A stretch of DNA of 64,000 bases from a virus. Location of the stretch: IMG/VR virus record IMGVR_UViG_3300033153_009397, positions 1 through 64,000 of that record. The stretch is one strand, 5' to 3'. Below, in pieces: positions 39,907-46,878 of this stretch (position 1 is the stretch's first letter; each line of letters begins with the position of its first letter). The notes beneath the pieces were generated by a model, which was not told the origin of the DNA, searched no databases, and worked only from the letters and a program-made list of their open reading frames with translations. The position numbers were made by a program, and so were the translations under genes.

Positions 39907-40039
39907 CTATTTCATATTTAACGGCTGAATTTGATAGTATTTCTATCAGAAGGTATGTAGCCTCTTCATAGTTTTCTACTTCCCATTCATTGATGGTTTT
40001 CCATTTGTCATTATCTCTTTCTAATGCTTTGATAATCAT
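39896..40039 (-). CDS. Very small protein
   Basis: A 47-residue frame starting MIIKALERDNDKWKTINEW and ending KYEIGDD, from ATG 40039 to TGA 39896. It overlaps the next gene start by 11 bases and accounts for most of the gap to the HNH gene, consistent with this tightly packed operon. Confidence 0.5.
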   Translation of the reverse strand: MIIKALERDNDKWKTINEWEVENYEEATYLLIEILSNSAVKYEIGDD

Positions 40040-40067
40040 TTGTTTTCACTTCTTTTCGATTTCTCGG

Positions 40068-40487
40068 TCATTCTGATTTCATCTCTTCTAATTTTTCGGT
40101 TATTTCTTTCTCTATTTTTGGTAACCTTGTTTTTATGGTATTATATTCTCTCATAAGTGATACTATGAGCGGGTCTGAAGTATCTATTTTCCCCCATCCG
40201 TTATCTCTACTTGCTTTAACTCTTCGTAAAAATCCATGTATTTTTTGATGACAAGCGTGGCATAGTATTTGGCATTGTTTCATTTCTTTCTCTATTTCTT
40301 CTATTTCTTTTCCTTTTACTATCATTGTAGCAATGTTATTTTCTTCATCATATCTTGGTATTGGGTGATGTAATAAAAGTTTCTTGGTATAGCTACCACA
40401 AAATAGACAATTTTTTCCTTTTTTGAACTCCTTAAGGAGTTCTAATGACACTTTTCTTTTTAAAACACTTTTGCTTATCTCGGTCAT
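40068..40487 (-). CDS. HNH endonuclease
   Basis: A 139-residue protein. CLFCGSYTKKLLLHHPIPRYD, then NNIATMI, CQILCHACHQKIHG matches the zinc-stabilised HNH fold (CxxC..HH..N..CxxCH..H). It could be a packaging-associated nicking enzyme or a free-standing homing nuclease; terminase is not near. TATA box ACATATTTAAATG lies 21-33 bases upstream, so a leaderless start is likely. Confidence 0.75.
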   Translation of the reverse strand: MTEISKSVLKRKVSLELLKEFKKGKNCLFCGSYTKKLLLHHPIPRYDEENNIATMIVKGKEIEEIEKEMKQCQILCHACHQKIHGFLRRVKASRDNGWGKIDTSDPLIVSLMREYNTIKTRLPKIEKEITEKLEEMKSE

Positions 40488-40508
40488 GTAATCTTACATT
40501 GTTTTTAA

Positions 40509-40616
40509 CATATTTAAATGTTACGAGACATCACAAAATTTTTATTTAAACTTGTTTGGTTTTTGTAATATAAAATTGGCGTCTTTTATAGTTTCAGCCG
40601 TCGAAATGTTTAAATG
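40509..40616. promoter_or_regulatory. Divergent promoter region
   Basis: Leftward TATA box at 40509-40520 for the HNH operon. Rightward TTTAAATG at 40609-40616 for the 40.6-45.7 kb operon, whose ATG (40639) is 23 bases past the box. Confidence 0.6.
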
Positions 40617-40638
40617 TGACAAAAGAGATTTTAGAATA

Positions 40639-40908
40639 ATGACTGAATTAGAATTTTGTAGTATAGAAAACCGACTTACAGATAATGGGATAGGGTGTCT
40701 GAAAGAGGCTCGATTTGCTCTGGCTATTGGATTGGACGGAGTAATAAAGTTTTTACCTATACAAGAGATGGGAGTTATTGCAAACAATTATATTCCCTTA
40801 TGTGAAAAACATAAAAAGGAAATACAACAAGTCATCAAAAATATAAAAGAAAAAGAGAGAGAAAATGAACGTCTCAAGAACATCAAAGCTAATCATAAAA
40901 GAACATAA
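40639..40908 (+). CDS. Hypothetical protein
   Basis: An 89-residue protein from the probably leaderless ATG 40639 (MTELEFCSIENRLTDNGIGCLKEARFALAIG...). A longer frame back to 40552 would run through the TATA box. The C-terminal part is a charged helix with CEKHKKEIQQVIKN. Overlaps the next gene by 44 bases. Confidence 0.5.
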   Translation: MTELEFCSIENRLTDNGIGCLKEARFALAIGLDGVIKFLPIQEMGVIANNYIPLCEKHKKEIQQVIKNIKEKERENERLKNIKANHKRT

Positions 40909-41281
40909 GATTGTAATGATAGTAGGAAATATGTATCCCACGTCCCAGAAGATACTTACTGGGTTACATCTTCTAGCTAGGAGGTTTGGGCAAGGTAATC
41001 ATCCCTCATATGTCATTGCCTATATGGTACCCAATAGAATTAAGACCGAGTTTGTTTGGGAGAAAATACCTAGCCATTTTTCTTCCAAGGATAAGATGTT
41101 AGATATACAGCGAGCTTGTGGGAGAAAACCCTCATTTAAAAGAATATGGTTTAACAAAAAGAAGAATAAGATGATATGTTACATTGAATTTAATACTTGT
41201 GAAAACGCTAAACTTTTAGATATCTATTTTGTTGAGCCCGAAGAATATTTCGACGGTTTGCGTAGTTATCAAACAAGATAA
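40865..41281 (+). CDS. Hypothetical protein
   Basis: A 138-residue basic alpha/beta protein (IVMIVGNMYPTSQKILTGLHLLARRFGQGNHPSYVIAYMV...). VMIVGN at the start followed by a helix could be a nucleotide-binding fold, but no P-loop lysine is present. Unassigned. Confidence 0.5.
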   Translation: MNVSRTSKLIIKEHKIVMIVGNMYPTSQKILTGLHLLARRFGQGNHPSYVIAYMVPNRIKTEFVWEKIPSHFSSKDKMLDIQRACGRKPSFKRIWFNKKKNKMICYIEFNTCENAKLLDIYFVEPEEYFDGLRSYQTR

Positions 41282-41328
41282 TTGTTTTATACCGAAATGT
41301 TTAAATGTATTTAAAGATAAAGTAGTAC

Positions 41329-41958
41329 ATGATGAAAATGACCGATAAAGATATTTTTTCGAGATATCTTCACCCAACAAGGTCTCAACACATTTTGTTG
41401 GGAAATAAGGAGAAATTAAGTGTGGGGGAAGTGGCTAGTCTCTTAGGGAAATCGGAAAATAGAATTAGACAGATGATTAATGATGGGGAGTTATTAGCAG
41501 ATAAAGTAGGTAGAAGATGGGAGGTTTATTCTTTTCCTCTTCTTGAAAAACTATCATCTTTTAAAAGACTGTTAAGAAAAGCCAAGATTGGAAGATTAAA
41601 CTCAGAGTATTATAGCAATATGTGGTATGCTAAAATGGATGAAACCTTCATTGAATATTTCATCTTTGATGATTTAGGAGATTCTGTTGAAAGAGTAATA
41701 AAGATTCATTATCTACGAATTAATGAGGCTAATGTTTCTGCTCAGTATATAGTTCCTTATTGTTCTATGACTATCACTTATAGTCAAGGAATTCCTATTG
41801 TTTATACTATGAGTCAGAGGTGGAATGTAGACAATAGATTTGATAATTATCCCAATAAGCTTATCAGTCCTAAATGGATGTTGTTAAGTTATTATTTGAT
41901 AAATGTGTACTTGATGTCTGAAGGTGAGAAACATGCCAATTGTGATAGTAAAAGGTGA
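41329..41958 (+). CDS. Excisionase/MerR-type HTH protein
   Basis: A 209-residue protein. LSVGEVASLLGKSENRIRQMINDGELLADKVGRRWEVYSF (about residues 29-68) is a helix-turn-helix of the excisionase/DNA-binding DUF family that reads short direct repeats. The remaining 140 residues are alpha/beta and unassigned. TATA box TTTAAATG lies 22-29 bases upstream of its ATG. A good candidate for a viral transcription factor. Confidence 0.6.
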   Translation: MMKMTDKDIFSRYLHPTRSQHILLGNKEKLSVGEVASLLGKSENRIRQMINDGELLADKVGRRWEVYSFPLLEKLSSFKRLLRKAKIGRLNSEYYSNMWYAKMDETFIEYFIFDDLGDSVERVIKIHYLRINEANVSAQYIVPYCSMTITYSQGIPIVYTMSQRWNVDNRFDNYPNKLISPKWMLLSYYLINVYLMSEGEKHANCDSKR

Positions 41959-41965
41959 AGGAGAT

Positions 41966-42277
41966 ATGAAAAAAGTGTCACGAGCTGTAAGAGTTCCAAG
42001 TGCTCTCAGAAAATGGATTGAGGATAGAGGGTTAGGATATACTCAAGCTATTAAGTTAGTAATGTCTTTGGAGTTGGAGCAAGGAGATATAGACTATATT
42101 GGCGATGGATATCTTATAACCTTTAAGGTTAGTGAAGCAGAAATAGAAGATTTAATGAGGGAATCAATAAGAATGAGGATACCTTATTCTACTATAATAA
42201 GAAGAAAGCTACTTAAATGGCATATAATGGAATGTGAAAAGAATGGAGAAACCGACATTATTACCAGAAATAATTGA
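41966..42277 (+). CDS. Small regulator-like protein
   Basis: About 103 residues from ATG 41966, preceded by AGGTGAAGGAG. The start MKKVSRAVRVPSALRKWIEDRGLGYTQAIKLVM reads like a ribbon-helix-helix N-terminus (short strand, two helices). The end is basic (STIIRRKLLKW). Transcription-factor role inferred. Confidence 0.45.
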   Translation: MKKVSRAVRVPSALRKWIEDRGLGYTQAIKLVMSLELEQGDIDYIGDGYLITFKVSEAEIEDLMRESIRMRIPYSTIIRRKLLKWHIMECEKNGETDIITRNN

Positions 42278-42428
42278 GTTACATGATGATTTATCTGATT
42301 ATCTCTCAGAAGAAACGATAGATAAGGTTTTTATGAAACATCTTAAATTGTTTAATGATAGATTGAGAGAATTGGAGAAAATGAAGGAATTATGGGACAA
42401 TGAAGAAAAAGATGGTGATGAAAATTAA
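42243..42428 (+). CDS. Small acidic helical protein
   Basis: A 61-residue protein (MEKPTLLPEIIELHDDLSDYLSEETIDKVFMKHL...). Two helices with charged faces, overlapping neighbours. GTG 42234 is an alternative start. Confidence 0.45.
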   Translation: MEKPTLLPEIIELHDDLSDYLSEETIDKVFMKHLKLFNDRLRELEKMKELWDNEEKDGDEN

Positions 42429-42669
42429 AGCTGGTTGGAGAGATTGTAAATGCATGTTAGAAAATTGTTGGATTGATGACAATAAGGATGAGCTTGAGAA
42501 AATGACCTCTACTTTTTTCAAGAGATTGTTAAATCGACTTATATTAAAAAGGAAGAGAAGAATATTCATATTGAAAATTAGTTTAAGCCCAGTAAAAGAT
42601 GAAGCGGATTTCTGTAAATATGATTGTGGGTATAATAGATGGGGAGAGATAAGAGAAGATAACGATTAG
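42412..42669 (+). CDS. Small basic Cys protein
   Basis: About 85 residues. The frame is open from 42400, with ATGs at 42400, 42412 and 42418. It contains DCKCMLENCW, a very basic middle (RLLNRLILKRKRRIFILK) and FCKYDCGYNRW; a zinc site is possible. Confidence 0.45.
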   Translation: MVMKIKAGWRDCKCMLENCWIDDNKDELEKMTSTFFKRLLNRLILKRKRRIFILKISLSPVKDEADFCKYDCGYNRWGEIREDND

Positions 42670-42672
42670 AGG

Positions 42673-44013
42673 ATGGAAAAAATGAAGAAAATCAAAGAGA
42701 TGGAAAACTATGCTTGGGCTAAGAAACAAGCAGATAAGTGGAATACTGGTTTGATAAAAGCCAAAAAAGAGCTGAAGCTAAGCAATGATAGAATACTAGC
42801 CATGTCTCCAGCTAATGACCCGTACTGGATGACCCCAGCCAAATTGATGAAAGCTAAGTGGGCAGAAGAAATAATGGAAGAAACAATCACACCTCATTTA
42901 GAAAGGATAGGTGTTAGAGATATTCATTTACGAGATATTCATTATACTCTTACTAGCAGCGAGCTACAAGAAACGTGGGATGGAGAAAGATATCTTAATA
43001 CTGTTGGTTGTTGGTCAGACCTTATCAAAGCTTTTGCTGTGGCAAGGTATACTGGTCTAATAGATTGGAGACTTATTAGGGATAATAAAAATATCTTGTA
43101 TCAGCGTACTAGATATGGAAACAATAAAACTTTTATGGGGAATTTGATTGAGGGGAAGGATAGTTTAACTGTAGATAATATTATCTACGAAACTTTACTT
43201 TTCAGATTTGGGGATATGCTTAATCCATGGAACTGGATGCCTATTCATATTGAAATTTGGACTGAGAAAGACCTAGCTTTGTTAGAGCTAATTTGTAGCA
43301 AACATAAAGTCAATATGGTAGTAGGAGAAGGTGAAACTTCTATTACTCAAGTGTTTCAGTTGGTTGAACGTATAAGGAAAGCTGGTAAACCTACCAGAAT
43401 AGCTTATATAGCCGACTGTGATGTAGTAGGTTCAAATATGAGCAAGGCTATGGCAAGGAAACTTGAATTTTTGCTTAATAAGTTACTTGGTGAAGAAAAG
43501 CGTGATGTCAAGGTTATACCTCTTATGCTTACTCCCACGCAAGTTGATGATTATGGATTGCCTACTATTCCGATGAAGCCATCTAAGTCTGGAGCTTATG
43601 AAACTCGTAAAGACCAGTGGTTAGCATCCAGAGGTATGGATGGAGCAGTGGAAGTTAATGCCTTTCATGCTCTTTATCCAGATGATTTTAAATTTATTGT
43701 GGAGAGTTTTATTTCTAGTTACAAAGATGAGAAGATGTGGAAAAGAGTTAAGGAATTTAATGGGACGGTAAGAGACTTTGTTAGAGAACAAATTGATTGT
43801 AGCAATGTAGATATTAGTAGTCTTATCAAGGCTATTGAGTCCGTTGACTGGGTTAAAGTAGAAAAAGAGTATCATGACAATGTGGATGAGATTGGAGAAA
43901 GTGAATTATCCTATGGTTACAAAGACCAAAAATATAGGTGGTTGCTGGATACTGAAAGAAACTATTTTGAACAGTTGTGGGCTTACAACAGATATGAAAA
44001 TGGTGAATTGTAA
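42673..44013 (+). CDS. TOPRIM protein related to Topo VI subunit A/Spo11
   Basis: A 446-residue protein. IHIEIWTEKDLALLELICSKHKVNMVVGEGETSI (about residues 195-230) supplies the TOPRIM Glu and Gly. RIAYIADCDVVGSNMSKAMARKLEFLL (about 250-276) supplies the DxD pair of the metal site. YGLPTIPMKPSK and GAVEVNAFHALYPDDFKFIVESFI match the end of Topo VI A/Spo11-type and phage TOPRIM proteins. No Topo VI B is seen. It may nick or relax replicating DNA. ATG 42682, nine bases after GAGG, is an alternative start. Confidence 0.7.
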   Translation: MEKMKKIKEMENYAWAKKQADKWNTGLIKAKKELKLSNDRILAMSPANDPYWMTPAKLMKAKWAEEIMEETITPHLERIGVRDIHLRDIHYTLTSSELQETWDGERYLNTVGCWSDLIKAFAVARYTGLIDWRLIRDNKNILYQRTRYGNNKTFMGNLIEGKDSLTVDNIIYETLLFRFGDMLNPWNWMPIHIEIWTEKDLALLELICSKHKVNMVVGEGETSITQVFQLVERIRKAGKPTRIAYIADCDVVGSNMSKAMARKLEFLLNKLLGEEKRDVKVIPLMLTPTQVDDYGLPTIPMKPSKSGAYETRKDQWLASRGMDGAVEVNAFHALYPDDFKFIVESFISSYKDEKMWKRVKEFNGTVRDFVREQIDCSNVDISSLIKAIESVDWVKVEKEYHDNVDEIGESELSYGYKDQKYRWLLDTERNYFEQLWAYNRYENGEL

Positions 44014-44105
44014 TGAATAAGAGAATACTAATAAAAAGGTTAAAGAGGTTTTTGAGCTCGAGAAAATGTAGGAAATGGAAAAAAGGAAGAAGTGATGAAA
44101 AATGA
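44013..44105 (+). CDS. Very small, very basic protein
   Basis: A 30-residue frame: MNKRILIKRLKRFLSSRKCR then KWKKGRSDEK. It begins two bases after the TOPRIM stop region and overlaps the next gene by ATGA at 44102. More than half of its residues are Lys or Arg, as in peptide-like nucleic-acid binders. Confidence 0.45.
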   Translation: MNKRILIKRLKRFLSSRKCRKWKKGRSDEK

Positions 44106-44299
44106 TATGGCAGACAACTATTTATTGCCCCGATAACACTTGTAAATACAATTCTAACTATAAGTGTCAAAAAGATTTTATACAATTAGAGTTTGAAGAC
44201 CAAGAGATACCTTCTTTTGTGTGCACTGATTACGAGTTTAAATCTTCGATAAAAAGCAAAAAATCGAATTTTGCTTTAGGAGAAGGTGATAATCTATGA
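44102..44299 (+). CDS. Cys-rich DUF1540-like protein
   Basis: A 65-residue protein: IYCPDNTCKYNSNYKCQKDFIQLEFEDQ...FVCTDYEFKS. The spacing C...CkyN....C....I.......C..YE matches the small Zn/disulfide DUF1540-type fold known from sporeformers and phages. Confidence 0.55.
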   Translation: MIWQTTIYCPDNTCKYNSNYKCQKDFIQLEFEDQEIPSFVCTDYEFKSSIKSKKSNFALGEGDNL

Positions 44300-44601
44300 C
44301 TGAAGTACATTGTAGGTGTGGAAAGGAAAGAGATGATAAAACAATTGATAAGAAACAGAGTTTTAAAAATATGCATAAAGAGATGATGAAACATATTAAT
44401 TCACGTGTAAAACTTGACCAAGAACGAATATTAAACAAAATAATTTCTGAAATGGTATTAAACGATGAAGAAATGATTGTTTCTAGTCTACTTTCAAGAT
44501 ATACTAAGTTGCCATTAGTACAGCAAGATGAGGATATTTTACAGATACTTTATAAGTATACAAATAGAAGAGGAATAAAAAATGACCAAGGTAAGAATTG
44601 A
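44296..44601 (+). CDS. Hypothetical helical protein
   Basis: A 101-residue protein. HCRCGKER at the start, then charged helices (MHKEMMKHINSRVKLDQERILNKIISEMV...). ATGA overlap with the preceding gene. Unassigned. Confidence 0.5.
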   Translation: MTEVHCRCGKERDDKTIDKKQSFKNMHKEMMKHINSRVKLDQERILNKIISEMVLNDEEMIVSSLLSRYTKLPLVQQDEDILQILYKYTNRRGIKNDQGKN

Positions 44602-44962
44602 AGAAGGAGAAACGCTAATAGAAGCGTTGTTGAAAAGGAAAGAATTAGCTAATGGGGATGTATTAGAGCTTTATAAAGACGAGGCTGTTTTACATCTCTT
44701 GAAAAAACAAGCTGACCTCAAAGCGGATTTGAAGAAAATTGATGAGGTCTTAAAGCTTGTTGATAAAGAGGCGATTAAACGTCTCAGACGTAGAAACGTT
44801 ACTACTGCAGAGGATGATGAGATAAAAGTAACTCTTGTGAGTTATTCTCAACGTTCTGTGGATAAAGATAAACTAGGTGAGTATCTTTCTACTCAAGGAA
44901 AGAGTTTGGAAGAGTTCGAGGAAATCAAGAAAGTAGAATATGTGAGGAGAAAGCTTAAATGA
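44582..44962 (+). CDS. Hypothetical helical protein
   Basis: A 126-residue protein (TLIEALLKRKELANGDVLELYKDEAVLHLLKKQADLKADLKKIDEVLKLV...). A C-terminal domain (EIKVTLVSYSQRSVDKDKLGEYLSTQGKSLEEFEEIKKVEYVRRKL) resembles the end of small phage proteins with 'y..rsvdk~~L'. Unassigned. Confidence 0.5.
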   Translation: MTKVRIEEGETLIEALLKRKELANGDVLELYKDEAVLHLLKKQADLKADLKKIDEVLKLVDKEAIKRLRRRNVTTAEDDEIKVTLVSYSQRSVDKDKLGEYLSTQGKSLEEFEEIKKVEYVRRKLK

Positions 44963-45138
44963 GTTTCCTCTCATTTATTCTCTTATTTATTATAGGCTCT
45001 CTTGCTACGGCTATTGCTACTCTATTGTTATCTGTCTTTAAAATTGTAAGACTGATTGGGGTAGATAGATATCTGTTGATTATGTCTTTGTTAGGAGTAA
45101 TGATTTCTGGTTGCTATTTGTGGTGGAGTAGATTATGA
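44959..45138 (+). CDS. Small two-helix membrane protein
   Basis: A 59-residue frame from ATG 44959 to TGA 45138. SFLSFILLFIIGSLATAIAT and YLLIMSLLGVMISGCYLWW are two membrane helices joined by a basic loop. It overlaps both neighbours by ATGA, good evidence for translation. Possibly holin-like; otherwise unassigned. Confidence 0.55.
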   Translation: MSFLSFILLFIIGSLATAIATLLLSVFKIVRLIGVDRYLLIMSLLGVMISGCYLWWSRL

Positions 45139-45665
45139 GGAGATATTGGAACTCTGAACGTGTAATAAGGTCTATAGAGACCTTTATTCATGAGACTGGA
45201 TACTTTCCTACCAAGAAGGATTTTAATGGGTTAGAATGTCTACCCTCTTATTCTACTTATCAGAGTATCAACATAGGAAGAAATATCGAACAGATTGAAC
45301 AGCTACGTGAACAGTTACGGGCTGAAAATCGAACTTTTTTTCCTCGTCTTAATTACCCTCGCTCTAAGATGATAAATATCGTTAAAGAATATAGAAATCG
45401 TACTGGCACCCCGTTCTTTTTAGAGATGGATAGGTTTTTCTATATAATTACTCTTCATGATGGATTGAGAATATCTTTTTTTGATACTCCCTTTGTTTTG
45501 GGGCATAAGCATCGCTATGAAGAGCTTAAGGACGAAGTTATGTTTGTCAATCCTTGTAAGGTTGAATGGGTATTGCAAAATATGGGTTTTCTTGCTGAAT
45601 GTAAACAAAAAAATAAAAAAGAGGAGGATGAAGTTTCTACTCTGATAAGCTCTCTTCTAGAATAG
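45135..45665 (+). CDS. HTH-containing protein
   Basis: A 176-residue protein. WNSERVIRSIETFIHETGYFPTKKDFNGLECLPSYSTYQS matches the small helix-turn-helix domain 'W.~e.ii~~i~~f....g~~Pt~~d~......Ps~~ti' found in viral and homing-associated proteins. Its 3' end overlaps the convergent gene by 29 bases. Confidence 0.5.
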   Translation: MRRYWNSERVIRSIETFIHETGYFPTKKDFNGLECLPSYSTYQSINIGRNIEQIEQLREQLRAENRTFFPRLNYPRSKMINIVKEYRNRTGTPFFLEMDRFFYIITLHDGLRISFFDTPFVLGHKHRYEELKDEVMFVNPCKVEWVLQNMGFLAECKQKNKKEEDEVSTLISSLLE

Positions 45666-45960
45666 TATCACGTTTTGACAGATAAGGAATTGTTGCTTTT
45701 AATGGAGTTCTAGTCATTTTAGACAATTCTTTGTTTTGTGTAAATTCTTTGCTTAGTTGGTTCATTAGACTTACTATATTTTTTATTGTTTTTTTCTTGA
45801 TAGCAAAAAGAAAAGTAACTACTTTTTTATGAGATAGATATTGACAATCTAGTAATTCATCTGGATGATTATTAAGTAGTATGTCTCTAACAATGTTAAA
45901 AATGTCATAGTTACAAGACATGATATTTATTCTTACAGCCTCACACATAACCTCACACAT
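45637..45960 (-). CDS. Hypothetical protein
   Basis: About 107 residues from ATG 45960, which overlaps the C2H2 gene stop; the frame is open to 46110. Helical (MCEVMCEAVRINIMSCNYDIFNIVRDILL...), with a basic stretch FAIKKKTIKNIVSLM. Unassigned. Confidence 0.4.
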   Translation of the reverse strand: MCEVMCEAVRINIMSCNYDIFNIVRDILLNNHPDELLDCQYLSHKKVVTFLFAIKKKTIKNIVSLMNQLSKEFTQNKELSKMTRTPLKATIPYLSKRDTILEESLSE

Positions 45961-46180
45961 CTTTATGCATCCTTGTAATGTGAACACTTTTTCCTCTTTT
46001 GGTAGAAAATACTCTTCCACAATGTTCACAGACATATCCAACTTCTGCTGCCTCATAGTTGTCAGTTGAGTCCGTATATGCTGTACTAGTGTGTACCCAA
46101 GTACGTCCACTATCAGTTGAATCTATCATAACAATGGGTTCTTTCTTTTCTTCCTTTTTCTTTCTTTTGAAAAATTTCAT
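45953..46180 (-). CDS. C2H2 zinc-finger protein
   Basis: A 75-residue protein. A basic N-terminus (MKFFKRKKKEEKKEP) is followed by one classical finger: YVCEHCGRVFSTKRGKSVHITRMH (C-x2-C-x12-H-x4-H). Single C2H2 fingers are frequent in archaeal viruses as transcription factors. Coupled to the next gene up by ATGA. Confidence 0.75.
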   Translation of the reverse strand: MKFFKRKKKEEKKEPIVMIDSTDSGRTWVHTSTAYTDSTDNYEAAEVGYVCEHCGRVFSTKRGKSVHITRMHKDV

Positions 46181-46542
46181 TCTTTTATCACTGTCCTTTT
46201 TATCTGCCTATTTTCTACTTCTCTGAGTTTGGCCCGTTTGTAGACCTTTTTTTCTCTGCCAAGTATTTCTTTTTTCAGTTTTCTAAATTCTTTCAGTCTA
46301 TCTGGCTTTATTCTGTATACTGGTGTTAGATGTGAGTCTTTTGGATGTCCTTTTTCTAGCAGTTCTGCATAGCTAAATGGATTGATATGGTAATGTACTG
46401 TTCCAGATTTCTTACCTACTTTTTCGCATATTTCACGAATACTCCACCACTGTAAGTTCCCTTCTTCATCAGTTTCTTCTAATAAATCAAGGATAACTTC
46501 TTTGGTGGACTTGGCCTTAACGTCGTCACTTTTTAATGGCAT
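46177..46542 (-). CDS. Winged-helix regulator
   Basis: A 121-residue protein: STKEVILDLLEETDEEGNLQWWSIREICEKVGKKSGTVHYHINPF has the winged-helix pattern, with the recognition helix KKSGTVHYHI. The C-terminus is extremely basic (GREKKVYKRAKLREVENRQIKRTV). Likely DNA-binding regulator. Confidence 0.6.
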   Translation of the reverse strand: MPLKSDDVKAKSTKEVILDLLEETDEEGNLQWWSIREICEKVGKKSGTVHYHINPFSYAELLEKGHPKDSHLTPVYRIKPDRLKEFRKLKKEILGREKKVYKRAKLREVENRQIKRTVIKE

Positions 46543-46602
46543 TTTAATCTATGTAAACATTTAGACATCTACTATAAAAATCTATTGTTCTCATTATTAA
46601 GG

Positions 46603-46878
46603 TCATTTTTCAATGATTTTGTTGAACCTTAGTTTATTGTCGAAGGTACGTAGAATAATTGTGTCTTGAAGAAGTTCAAAAATAAGGGAAGAGTATCGTT
46701 TACCTCTGAAATAAGTATGAGGGTTCATAGTGAGAAATGCTTTTTTCAATTCTTCATGAGTTAGAGAACCCTCTCTTCGAAGAATAAAAATAATACTATT
46801 AATAGCAGCACGTTTATGGATAAACTCCATATTTCTACTAATATAAACTTCATTATTTTTGTATGGCAAAAAAATCAT
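46603..46878 (-). CDS. Small HTH-like protein
   Basis: A 91-residue protein: RAAINSIIFILRREGSLTHEELKKAFLTMNPHTYFRGKRYSSLIFELLQDTIILRTFDNKLRF has a winged-helix-like outline. The start overlaps the PolB end; ATG 46830 is an alternative. Regulatory role inferred. Confidence 0.45.
   Translation of the reverse strand: MIFLPYKNNEVYISRNMEFIHKRAAINSIIFILRREGSLTHEELKKAFLTMNPHTYFRGKRYSSLIFELLQDTIILRTFDNKLRFNKIIEK

Noticed and set aside
40552-40638. N-terminal extension of the 40.6 kb gene
   Set aside because: The extension reads through the TATA box TTTAAATG; ATG 40639 at leaderless distance is the better start.
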